DNA from: Candidatus Endonucleibacter sp. (ex Gigantidas childressi) | Lineage (GTDB): Bacteria > Pseudomonadota > Gammaproteobacteria > Pseudomonadales > Endozoicomonadaceae | Assembly (NCBI GenBank): GCA_030674875.1 | Contig: JASXSU010000002.1 | Coordinates: forward strand, 372,001 to 436,000 | Reading direction: 5' to 3' | DNA length: 64,000 nucleotides | In this document: piece after piece, positions 8,971 through 19,100 of the stretch | How positions within the stretch are numbered: the first letter of the stretch is position 1 | How the letters are laid out: the number at the start of each line of letters is the position of its first letter | Notes under the pieces: generated by a model | Told to the model about the DNA's origin: nothing | The model's input: only the letters and a program-made list of their open reading frames with translations | The model's database searches: none | Made by a program: the position numbers and the translations under genes

Positions 8971-9960
8971 TTACCACCCCTCCCAAATGGGAATGACATT
9001 TTTTGGCATGCCAGTCAAACGGCCAAGTTCAACCCATGGGCTCTCAGGATTATGAAAGTCACTTCCCTGAGAACCTTTCAGTGAAAACTCTTGGCAGAAG
9101 CTGGCAATCTGCTGGATTTGACTAGAAGGAACATTGCAACCAACGACTTCCAAGGCATGCCCTCCTGCCAACTTAAAGTCGCTTATTAGAGCTTTCAGCT
9201 TGGTTCTGGTCATACCGTATTTTCCAGGATGCGCAAGCACAGCACTGCCACCAACCCCACGAATACGAGCAACGCCTTGGCTCATGGAAGGCCAGAAAGC
9301 CCTGAGATTACCTAACCGGTTATTACTTAAATATTTTTTAAATGCCTCCTGATCGTTTTTAACCAAACCCTCCCTTTTTAGCCACTTAGCAAAATGGGGG
9401 CGTCCTGTCTGTATGCGTTCATCCGGTAGATAAAAGCCATCGGAGGCTATTTGTTGTGCTTTTTTTGCTTCTAATAATACTGCCGCAAAGATCATTTCAG
9501 CGGAGAGTCCTAAGGGCAGTCGCCTTGCTAATTGTTTAGCAATATGCAGTGATCGCTGATACCTTGCCTGACTTTGTTTTTGAACAATGATATCCAGATC
9601 AGGGTTATCTAGGGAGAAGTTGAGACCAATAATATGAATCTCTACACCAGACCATGTAGTTGAAAGCTCGATCCCAGGTATAATACGAGGCCCTGAAGGA
9701 AGCGATACAGAGTGAAGATATTGACAGGCAGCGTGAGTATCATGATCAGTGATGGCTAAGGTAGTAACATTTTGAGAATGAGCCCTTTTATATAACTGAA
9801 TCGGGCTAAGAGAACCATCTGAGGCAGTGGTATGACTATGAAGATCAACAATACTCAACGTATATGGCCTTACTTGAGGAGAATGGACGTCAGCAAATAC
9901 CGAGAATCTGTTAACAGCAGCACTATCAAAAATAATGCCCGCTTCAAAATCAAGATGCAT
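8971..9960 (-). CDS. rnm: PHP-domain 5'-3' exoribonuclease RNase AM (TrpH/YciV family)
   Basis: Metal-binding PHP motifs are in order: DLHSHTTASDGSLSP (residues 39-53), AITDHDTHA (about 71), PGIELSTTW (about 94), HIIGL (about 109), AHPGKYG (about 239) and GSDFHNPESPW (about 298). E. coli RNase AM (YciV) is a 5'-3' exonuclease that trims rRNA 5' ends and acts on short oligonucleotides. At 329 aa it is longer than the usual 280-295; the first 35 residues are not conserved and a TTG nearer VDLHSHT (about residue 36) is a possible real start. It is divergent from yciB, as is usual around yciO-trpS. Confidence 0.88.
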   Translation of the reverse strand: MHLDFEAGIIFDSAAVNRFSVFADVHSPQVRPYTLSIVDLHSHTTASDGSLSPIQLYKRAHSQNVTTLAITDHDTHAACQYLHSVSLPSGPRIIPGIELSTTWSGVEIHIIGLNFSLDNPDLDIIVQKQSQARYQRSLHIAKQLARRLPLGLSAEMIFAAVLLEAKKAQQIASDGFYLPDERIQTGRPHFAKWLKREGLVKNDQEAFKKYLSNNRLGNLRAFWPSMSQGVARIRGVGGSAVLAHPGKYGMTRTKLKALISDFKLAGGHALEVVGCNVPSSQIQQIASFCQEFSLKGSQGSDFHNPESPWVELGRLTGMPKNVIPIWEGW

Positions 9961-10266
9961 TCCAAAAAAATAAAATACTAATTACTAACCTAAGCAATCA
10001 TGGCAGACTTTAGTCCGTGTGGCCAGAATACTGCTTATGAAAGAATCTAACACATTTATTACCCATCCGCACCCGTTGTTTGATGTTACAATTTAACGTA
10101 AACTTCTGGTGCGTAGGAAGTCTTTGCCAGCTAGCATTAAAAGGGTGAAATTGTCGCCTATCCACACCTACATTGGTAACTAGTGCAACTGTTTTTCTTT
10201 AATCAAATATCATCATTTGATTACTTTTTAGGCTATTATACAGAATACTCTTTTTATTGGTTAAAT
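9961..10266. other. rnm-yciB divergent intergenic region
   Basis: 306 bp between divergent genes, which should hold both promoters. No strong -35/-10 pair, operator or RNA could be fixed by eye. Confidence 0.35.
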
Positions 10267-10845
10267 ATGAAACAAATTATTGATTTTATTCCCCTGATCG
10301 CTTTCTTTGTAGTTTATAAGATGGAGCCAAGAACTTTGGATTTATGGGGTAGTTCAGTGGATCTAGGTGGCCCTTTTAGCGCAACGATGGTGCTAATGCT
10401 GCTCTCTGGTTTGATTTATGGCATTGTATTTTTAAAAAACCGTACACTGGAAAAAAGCCAGTTAATAACACTGGTGGCAGTTATGGCTTTTGGTAGCTTG
10501 ACCTTATCATTCCATGATGAAGTGTTTTTAAAGTGGAAAGCCCCTATTGTTAACTGGATTTTTGCTAGCGTTTTTCTAGGCACCCACTTTATTGGTAGTA
10601 GCCCGTTGATTCAGAGGATGCTTGGTCATGCTATGACTCTACCGGATGAGATCTGGAGCAAACTGAATATCAGCTGGGCAGTGTTTTTTTACTGCCTAGG
10701 AGCTGCCAATCTGTTCGTGGCATTTACTTTTCATAGTATATGGGTTGACTTCAAAGTGTTTGGCAGCCTGATACTAACTTTCATTTTTGTTGTTATCCAA
10801 CTTCTTGTCATATCCAAGCATATTCGCACAGAGGAAAAAAAATAA
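10267..10845 (+). CDS. yciB: inner membrane septation protein A (YciB family)
   Basis: The ATG at 10267 gives a 192-aa membrane protein opening [18 protein letters not shown], the diagnostic YciB/IspA start. It has about five hydrophobic segments, including [18 protein letters not shown] and the [13 protein letters not shown] segment, plus the conserved [19 protein letters not shown] core. Family members sit in the inner membrane and interact with division and envelope-elongation proteins. An in-frame GTG 84 bases upstream is disfavoured because the family starts at MKQ. The stop abuts the yciI start codon with no gap, so the two are co-translated. Confidence 0.92.
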   Translation: MKQIIDFIPLIAFFVVYKMEPRTLDLWGSSVDLGGPFSATMVLMLLSGLIYGIVFLKNRTLEKSQLITLVAVMAFGSLTLSFHDEVFLKWKAPIVNWIFASVFLGTHFIGSSPLIQRMLGHAMTLPDEIWSKLNISWAVFFYCLGAANLFVAFTFHSIWVDFKVFGSLILTFIFVVIQLLVISKHIRTEEKK

Positions 10846-11145
10846 ATGCTATATGTTATTCTCAGTAATGATGCTGAACACAGCTTACCTCTTAGACAAA
10901 AAGCTCGGTCTGACCACTTGGCTCGGCTAGAATCACTTAACTCCCTTGGCCGCTTGGTTCTAGCGGGACCATGTCCGGCTATTGATAGCAGTGATCCCGG
11001 AGTGGCTGGATTTTCCGGAAGCTTGGTTGTGGCTGAGTTTGGCAATCTTGACGAAGCCCAAGCTTGGGCGAATGCAGACCCTTATATGGAAGCTGGTGTA
11101 TATCATCAGGTTATCGTTAAACCTTTTAAACAAGTATTACCATAA
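10846..11145 (+). CDS. yciI: YciI family protein
   Basis: A 99-aa YCII-type alpha/beta protein. The pattern [21 protein letters not shown]...HLARLESL...GRLVLAGP...GSLVVAEF...[10 protein letters not shown] matches the family closely, including the DHLARL His and the ADPY segment. YciI is a small ferredoxin-like-fold protein of unsettled biochemical role, commonly encoded next to yciB as here. Its ATG follows the yciB stop directly. The 230 bases downstream contain a short overlapping frame with no gene-like features. Confidence 0.9.
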   Translation: MLYVILSNDAEHSLPLRQKARSDHLARLESLNSLGRLVLAGPCPAIDSSDPGVAGFSGSLVVAEFGNLDEAQAWANADPYMEAGVYHQVIVKPFKQVLP

Positions 11146-11379
11146 AATATATAAAAAAATATTAGCACCATTATTGATTGGCCTGTTATTCACTCTATAC
11201 CTATTCCCCATTAAAAACTGGGGTTGTTGACTACTCTTCCTTCAATAGTTACTGGTATAGCTGTTTTCTATATTTGTGTTATTCTTTTTTGAACTTTCTT
11301 CCCTTACGGTCTTCTTTGGATATGGCATAAATAGTGGGAGAACATGGCTTTTAGAATTTGAAACTTGGGACAAAAAGAA

Positions 11380-12900
11380 ATGAGTGTAATTAGAGAAGAT
11401 GATGTTATTCAAAGTGTGGCCGATGCATTACAGTTTATTTCTTATTATCATCCCCAGGATTTTATCCAGGCTCTTCATAAAGCTTGGGTAAAGGAGGAGT
11501 CAAAAGCAGCAAAAGATGCTATGTCGCAAATTCTAGCTAACTCCAGGATGTGCGCTATAGGAAAACGGCCTATCTGCCAGGACACAGGTATTGTTACGGT
11601 ATTTTTGAAAATTGGCATGAAAGTCCAGTTTGAAACAGATAAAACCATCGATGAGTTAATTAATGAGGGTGTCCGTCAGGCATACACTAATCCTGACAAT
11701 GTTTTGCGTGCATCTATTCTCAACGACCCTGCTGGTGCGAGAACAAATACCAAAGATAATACTCCAGCGGTTATCCATATCAGTATGGTACCTGGCGACA
11801 AACTTGAAGTAGACATTGCCGCTAAAGGTGGTGGCTCTGAAAATAAATCCAAGCTAATGATGTTAAACCCATCCGATAGCATAGTTGATTGGGTAAAAAA
11901 AACCGTACCTTCTATGGGGGCCGGCTGGTGTCCTCCTGGCATACTAGGTATTGGCATTGGTGGTACAGCAGAAAAAGCAACATTATTAGCTAAAGAATCT
12001 CTGATGGAGCCTATCGACATACATGAGCTTTGCGATCGTGGTCCGCAAAACCATATTGAAGAGATGAGGCTAGAAATTTTTAATGAGGTTAACAGCTTGG
12101 GTATTGGTGCCCAAGGGCTAGGCGGCTTAACAACGGTTCTCGATGTGAAAATCAAGGACTATCCAACCCATGCAGCTTCATTACCTGTAGCGATGATCCC
12201 CAACTGCGCAGCAACACGGCACGTGCATTTTATTCTGGATGGTAACGGCCCAGCAATTCTGACACCTCCTCGCCTAGAAGACTATCCGGAAGTGACTTTT
12301 CAAGTTGACGATAGTGTCAATAGGGTTAACCTTGATACTGTCACTGAAGACGATATCAAAAACTGGAAGCCTGGCGATACGGTGTTGCTGTCTGGTAAGC
12401 TTTTAACAGGAAGGGATGCAGCCCATAAAAGGATGGTTAACTTACTAGAGGAAGGTGAAGACTTACCAGTTAGCTTACAAGGCCGTTTTATTTATTACGT
12501 TGGCCCAGTTGATGCGGTAAGGGATGAAGTAGTGGGTCCTGCTGGCCCCACTACATCCACCCGAATGGATAAATTTACCCGCACACTGTTAGAAAAAGCT
12601 GGTCTTATGGGAATGATTGGCAAAGCTGAACGTGGACCTGCTGGAATTGATGCTATTCGCGATAACAAATCAGTTTATTTAATTGCCGTTGGTGGTGCCG
12701 CCTATTTGGTATCACAGGCTGTTAAAAAAGCAAAGGTAGTTGGGTTTCCAGAGCTGGGCATGGAAGCTATCTATGAGTTTGAAGTTGAGGATATGCCTGT
12801 AACAGTAGCAGTGGATCATACTGGGGAGTCGGTGCATATCACTGGACCTCAGATTTGGCAGAAAAAAATCAAGGAACAGGCAATAAATATCTTGAAGTAA
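11380..12900 (+). CDS. fumA: fumarate hydratase, class I (Fe-S)
   Basis: Class I fumarases use an oxygen-sensitive [4Fe-4S] cluster to interconvert fumarate and malate in the TCA cycle. The single chain carries both halves: the N-terminal alpha part (PICQDTGIVTVFLKIG, with a cluster Cys, through PPGILGIGIGGTAEKA) and the C-terminal beta part (DTVLLSGKLLTGRDAAHKR, VGPAGPTTSTRMD, IAVGGAAYLVS). It is 506 aa from the ATG at 11380, which has GGGA about 9 bases upstream; a TTG five codons earlier is in frame but less likely. It is monocistronic, with a repeat immediately after the stop. Confidence 0.94.
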   Translation: MSVIREDDVIQSVADALQFISYYHPQDFIQALHKAWVKEESKAAKDAMSQILANSRMCAIGKRPICQDTGIVTVFLKIGMKVQFETDKTIDELINEGVRQAYTNPDNVLRASILNDPAGARTNTKDNTPAVIHISMVPGDKLEVDIAAKGGGSENKSKLMMLNPSDSIVDWVKKTVPSMGAGWCPPGILGIGIGGTAEKATLLAKESLMEPIDIHELCDRGPQNHIEEMRLEIFNEVNSLGIGAQGLGGLTTVLDVKIKDYPTHAASLPVAMIPNCAATRHVHFILDGNGPAILTPPRLEDYPEVTFQVDDSVNRVNLDTVTEDDIKNWKPGDTVLLSGKLLTGRDAAHKRMVNLLEEGEDLPVSLQGRFIYYVGPVDAVRDEVVGPAGPTTSTRMDKFTRTLLEKAGLMGMIGKAERGPAGIDAIRDNKSVYLIAVGGAAYLVSQAVKKAKVVGFPELGMEAIYEFEVEDMPVTVAVDHTGESVHITGPQIWQKKIKEQAINILK

Positions 12901-13017
12901 TATACCAGATACCATTGAAGGTGTGGATAGGCGATAACGCCCCATGAGTCTACCAGTAGTAGGTAATTGGGGTGAGTGAGAGAAGTCAGCCTCCACCTGC
13001 AAAAGTGAATTGGTATA
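12901..13017. repeat. family-A repeat, TATACCAG variant
   Basis: Begins TATACCAGATACCATTGAAG one base after the fumA stop and ends AATTGGTATA. The centre carries CTACCAGTAGTAGGTAATTG, equivalent to the CCTACGAGTAGTAGGTGATC core of other copies. Further right (13020-13066) a second end (CTCACCTTCAATAATCACC) remains, so two eroded copies may be fused. It may act as a terminator hairpin for fumA; inference. Confidence 0.6.
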
Positions 13018-13155
13018 TTCACCATTAAGGTGGGCAGTGCTGACTGCTCTCACCTTCAATAATCACCCCCTACCACAACATCTTGGCAATCTAAGCTTGC
13101 ATGGTATTCGCTCTCTTGTTGCGTGCCCAGATTTTTCAATGAATTTAAAAGTATC

Positions 13156-16100
13156 CTAATCTTGATGCGATTTACACCCAGAGAGAGCCATCGGTACCGG
13201 CAGTCGTGAATAGTACGCCATAAAGTCTGCTTCATGCTTCAAAAGCTCTATCAATATTGGGAGTAGGGAACTCATTGCCGATGCTTTATGTAGGTCAAGT
13301 GCCATTGCTCTTGCAACTAAGTTATCTATAGCGTCAAAATTATTATGCCCACTTGTAAATGGAATTGTGACTGAGGGAGGTCTATATTCTAGTTCATCTG
13401 CCCCTGAGCCGCTGGCCTCTACTGTAGATATCATATCCCCGATCTCTGTATTAACAGGAGGGTGTAATATACCGTTTGTACGAGTCTTAAGTTGATGGGA
13501 AATGAACGCATGATGAAACATATGAGAGAGAGGATTATGATTTAACTTAGGTTTTTTAATAGTTTCAGTAATGGTTACAGTAACGTCCGGGGAAGTATCA
13601 TCACCATTCTTACTACGTGCATTTCTTTGAGTTAGATCTGATGCTGAATCCAAATTAATTGATTCAAACTCTGAACCTGCGCCAAAGAAATGTTCCTGTC
13701 CACTACTTTCAGTTGATTGACCATTGTTCAAAGACTTGAGCTTTAACCAGTCTTCTTGCAGAAGCGACTCACTTCTCTTTAGGAAAGCAGTCATAAAATC
13801 CGAGTGTTGAATAACTCCATCTTGTGAAAGCATGCTTATTATTTCTTTTGCGAGCAAAGTATATTTTCTTGGTGTGTCGCAACAGCTCATTGCCTGACGC
13901 CAACATGATTCTATAAGGTGACGTCCGGCTATTCGTGTAGAGGGAGGGACGTTTAGCATATTACGCGCACTCCTTTCTGAGTTACCAGCATCAACTACAA
14001 ATCCTTCTGCAGCATCTATGGCTCCTGCAAAAGTCATGGCTGCCGGGTCTCCGCTTTGCAATAGTGTGCGATTATACGGGCCTGTTACGCCATTTTTCAA
14101 ATTTCCTAGTACCGCTTGCGCATTATTCCCCATGTTCGCCGTACGCCTAGAGGATGATAACCTTTGGGATTTCCCAAGAAAATAAACAGAGGCTCCAGCG
14201 GGAACTTTTTCCTTTATAGTTCTAGTGCTCAAATTAATACCTGTTTTGAGTGTATGCTGCATAACACCTTTCCATGTGTCATCACTTTCCTTACCCTTGA
14301 CTATATTCCACAAGCGTTTGAAGGGCCTTGTTGGAAAAGCCGCTGTGAAGGGTTTAACACAAGTTCCAATAATACCGGAAGGAACTTGACTGACAGAATA
14401 CGCAAGGGCTGCACATCCTGTTATCCAAGAGGCTGCAGATAACGCTTTATCAACCGAGCGAAAAGGGATTTTTACAATCTTTTCTCCGCGGAGCAGATAT
14501 TGAGCACGTTCTGAATTGTACATTTTAGATAAGACATCCATGTCCACCTCGTTGCGAGCTTCAGTCGTATAAACTTTGGAAAGTGCTCGACTAACGGATT
14601 CATGCTTTTCAAAGGCATTAGCTTGGCAACTAAACTTTGCAATTTCACCCACGGCTATTACACCGTCAACAGTTAGCGCGAACACTCGTCCTAACAGAAT
14701 CGCTGTTTTACGCTTATCACCAGTATTTAAAAATTCTTTAAATGTATTATACGGAACTGTTCTAGTAGCCGTGCCAATTGTTCGCTCCGAGGCTCCGTCC
14801 AATCTATCACGCACTACTTGCCTGTAATTATGGGGATTATTGCCAATAATTGCTTTTAAAGGTGCACACAGCATCCCAGGACCTGCACATAAACAACAGC
14901 AACAATACGACGTCGCTTGGGAGATATTTCTTGCACAGGGTGACTTATCAAGATCACAACAAATGCCAAAGCATTTATGAACAGTAGTTTCTGGACATGT
15001 ATGGATACAGGCAAGACCATCATGGCATCTATTTATTACGTCACAGCAAGAGCTTTTGCATATGTTGCCGTCAAATGCACCATTATCATTGGAGCAATTA
15101 CAACGACATGCATATTTCAACTTGCATTCAACTGGACACCCAGGCTGGCCTGCAGCTTTGTTTTTACACTCACAAAGTTCGAAAGCCGGCTGATATAGAC
15201 ACTCACCCACCTCCATTTTTAAGTAATGCTCGGCAATTTGAGGTGGAAGCATACCTGTAATAAGGCCTATATTTTCCGTAGAGAGGGTTTTCTCCATTAT
15301 GGATAGTTGATCTCCAAACCAGCCGGCACTTTGCACCAGCCCAACAACTGTAGCCAACAAAGATGATACAATATTGGCTGTATACCAACCACTTTCCGTG
15401 GCACCAAAGTTATTATTATGTTTACTACTCATGTCAGCTGCTGTTTTATGTATTTTTTCTGCGTTTGCTCGCATTGATTTCACATAATCAACTAGCGATC
15501 CTGAGGAGGCGCTTGTTGATGATTCACGAGAGCATTCCTCTAAAGCATTAATGACGCTCTCAACGGAGGTGCCGTTGTTTGTGGGTGCGCTCAAGTCTCT
15601 AATATCCATGACGCTATCAAGAACTTCACCGCCTGACGAGAGAGACTTAGACGTTAAAAGGCTCCAAGTTATGTAAACAGGTAATATCCATACATCCCAT
15701 TTGGCCATGGCTTCAACACCACTTCTCGCGTAATTACGAATTGCACTCCACCAACCAGATAGTTGTGATCCGACTAATAACTTGTCAAGTTCAGCTATTA
15801 TTTTCCATCTTTTATTCTGATCAGTCATATCTTTACAATAAGATTTATAGAACTTATTCAGTTTTTTAAGTGCATCTGATTTCTGTATAGCTTTTACTTC
15901 TTGGTCAAGATGATGAGGCGCATGGCTATCAGCACCGTTAAGCATAAAATAAGCCAAGTGTGTACCAGTACTATCTATGTTATCTGAAAATAATTTTGAA
16001 GCTAACTCAAATAACTTAGGGGAAAATGGCTCAATTAATTCAGACTCAATTATCTTACTTGTATCATTCTCCTCACTCTCAACTTGTTCTTGATTTACAG

Positions 16101-19100
16101 GAGAGAAACACAAGTTAGATAGATTAAAACCCCCATCGTCACCAACCTCTGTCGTTCCGCATGAAATGCATGGAAGTGACATACCTTGAATTAAATATGA
16201 TAATTCGTCATCAGTATGCTGCACAATTGAGAGCGCATAATCGCAACCGAGAACTTCCTGCCAAGAACGTTCAAGACACCTGTACGCATGATAAAATTCT
16301 TCGCATCCATTGGACTTTGCGCCATCTATCTTATCTAAAGTCAGACGATTCAATAAGCAAAAATTGCTATCATCCTGAAAATAGTTTCCGGATATCTTCA
16401 GCCAGCCATTCTGTACAGACTTATTCACAATATTCTTTATTTTGGTTTTATTCTCCTGCGTTAATAAAGCCTTTTCCATTACAATAGTTATAATTTCACT
16501 AGGCTCCAAGAGTTTACAGCCTGACCTTTCTATTTCTTTGTGCTCCACCATGCTTTTGTTGTGATAGTTTTTCCTATAATCAATTACTTTATTATAACGT
16601 TTCTTTATTTCTCCATTTTCAGCTAATAGACTCTTCAAAACAGAGCACGCCTCGGCTATAGCCTGATCACCAAGGTGTTGAGATCGCTCTCGCTCAGCCT
16701 TAAATATACTGTACGTTATCACCATTTCAGTTATAAACTGGATTGAATCAATGATCTCAGGAGTCACCACCATGGTGTTACTCTCAGGGATGGTTTCTAT
16801 ACCTTTATTGCTTTTTTCCTCCCTTGCCAAGTGCCACCAGTGCTTATAATTTTTATTGAACTTAAGATAGCCAGTGGTGTTGATAAAGCTTTTTATTTCA
16901 TCTTCAGCCCACTCGCTAACTGGCTTGTGAATGCCAGCCAACTTACCCGTTTGAGAGTCACAAGGCCATTGAAATCTATCCCAAATCAGTGACTCTACTA
17001 TATCCTTAGACTTTTCTAAGAACGATCCTGGAGTACGTACGATATATTTAGCTAAAAAAGGCACAAAACTCTTGCCTTTCTTCAATTGGAGATCTACAGG
17101 AAGATGCTTTTCCTCTCTATTTTCAGCATACTTAGCTCGCTTTTTTCCATCCAAGCAAGCTTTGAGAAATAACCAAGCGTAGGTCAACTTTCCCTTACCT
17201 ATCAGTTTTTTGGTATTCATGCTGGACGAGACGTCTTTATCTTTATCTCCGTTTTCTCTTATATCTAACTTCTCAAATGCCACAAAAACATTTGTACTAT
17301 CATCCTGACTGTTATCTAAGCTCCGAGAGGCATCAGAAAGAATGTCGAAAAGATGCCTTAACGCATTAACTCCTGCATGGACTGACGTTATTTTGCCTTG
17401 CGTTGCTTTTATAAAGCAACATTCTGCCTGCCGTAACTTTTTGGCCTGCTCCGGTATATCGAATTCATTTTCTTCCTTCATTTGACTAAAAGCGTTATAG
17501 ATCTCATTCATTTTTTGCTGTATACCTAGCAAGTGCTCTAATAATACAAAAAATTTATTGGAATCTAGTCCTACGCCTCTCTTAGAGATGGTTGATTCTA
17601 TGGTGGATATCAAACAATCTCCAAATGAATCACCACTCTCCGCTTCTGATAAGAAGTCTGTATATAATCCTCGCACAATAAGAGCTATCTGCCCTGCAAC
17701 ATACGATAAGGTGGAATTTTCCAGTAAATCTTGTAAGAGTGGAGACGCGCTTTGGGTCTCCGCTTGAATGAGATTGCTGTACTCCCTATCTACTGGAAAG
17801 TGTTGAGGAAGGAGATTGTAGCTCTTGGGTACTGCTGATTTTATTCTATTCAACTCTTTTGTTATATTTAAGTAAATTTGGCTGAGTTCATCATCGTTTT
17901 GAGGTGCTTTTTTTGCCATTTGGTGCATAGCAGCTATTACCACATAGGATGTTGGGATATCGAGTAGCTCGTCACCTTCAAAGCTTTCTTTATCAAAAAA
18001 CAGCTCTTTCAGATTAGTTTTTGTATGCTCCCATAACTTATCAAGCCTTTCCGCAGACTCTCTAGCACCATTTATTAAGTCACATGTTAATTTTTGTCTA
18101 CCTTCAAACTCTACAGGAATATTACTTTCAATATACGTGACATAATCACAAAATGATTTCAATTCTGCACTGTCAGTTAATTCATTTTCTGTGTCTCTGA
18201 TGTCGCTACCAGCACTGATTGATTCTTGCGTAATAAGCTGCCATTTACCACCCCTTTCTTCAGCAACCATGCCAGCTTTTATAAAAAGTTTATGTAACGT
18301 ATGTAGCCAATGATTGTCAAGCGAAGAAATAACTCTCATACGACAAAAGGACATAATCGCAGGACACAGCTTCACACAAGTTGCGCAATTATAAATTATA
18401 ATCTTCAAGTGATCGCCAATGCTCTCAAAATGGGGACACTCCAACTTACGACAAACTTCATTAATTTCTGCTATTATATTCTGTTCATCACGTGTCTTTA
18501 TTTCGCCCACATATCTGACAAGATCTTTTATTATCTTATTAAGAAATGCAAAAGCATTCTTATATTTTTTCCCATAATCGATAGCCTTACTTTCAAGTTG
18601 CGTAGCAGCGAACGCAAGATTCCCATCCGCCTGAGGGGAGACTGCCCCCTTATCGAACTGCAAAGACTTATTTGTGGAAAAATATCGGCTTTCTTTAGCT
18701 CTTTTAATGTCGTATGAACTCAAGATCCACAAATCGTGAATACTCAAATCATTATCTTCACAAAAATGATTAAATCTGTGATGAAGAGTATCTTGACAAC
18801 AAGAGTTGGCAATATCCCATATTATTGCACGAGCCCACTCCCCATAACTTTGATGCAAAGGAATATGCTCTACAGGAAATTCAGCCTCCATTTTCTTTTT
18901 TATTTCCATCCACATCTCTATTGGACATACTCCCGTTGGAGCACTGGAGCATACTGAAGATATATTTCTGCTCGGAAGGGTTGACTGGCTTACTAAGCAT
19001 TCTGTGGGTTTAGATACAAACCCATCTGATTGTATTTTCTTTAACATCTCCACTTTTAGCAACATTCCAGAGCAGCTCCCTGACACTATGGAGCCCAACT

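Noticed and set aside
10982-11230. 82-aa frame overlapping yciI
   Set aside because: Mostly out-of-frame yciI; the short hydrophobic tail has no start of its own.
11676-12155. Open frame opposite fumA
   Set aside because: Antisense shadow of the fumarase gene, no ribosome site and no recognisable residues.
18310-18717. Open frame opposite the 2254-aa gene
   Set aside because: Shadow of a long AT-rich gene; other such frames on that strand are equally random.
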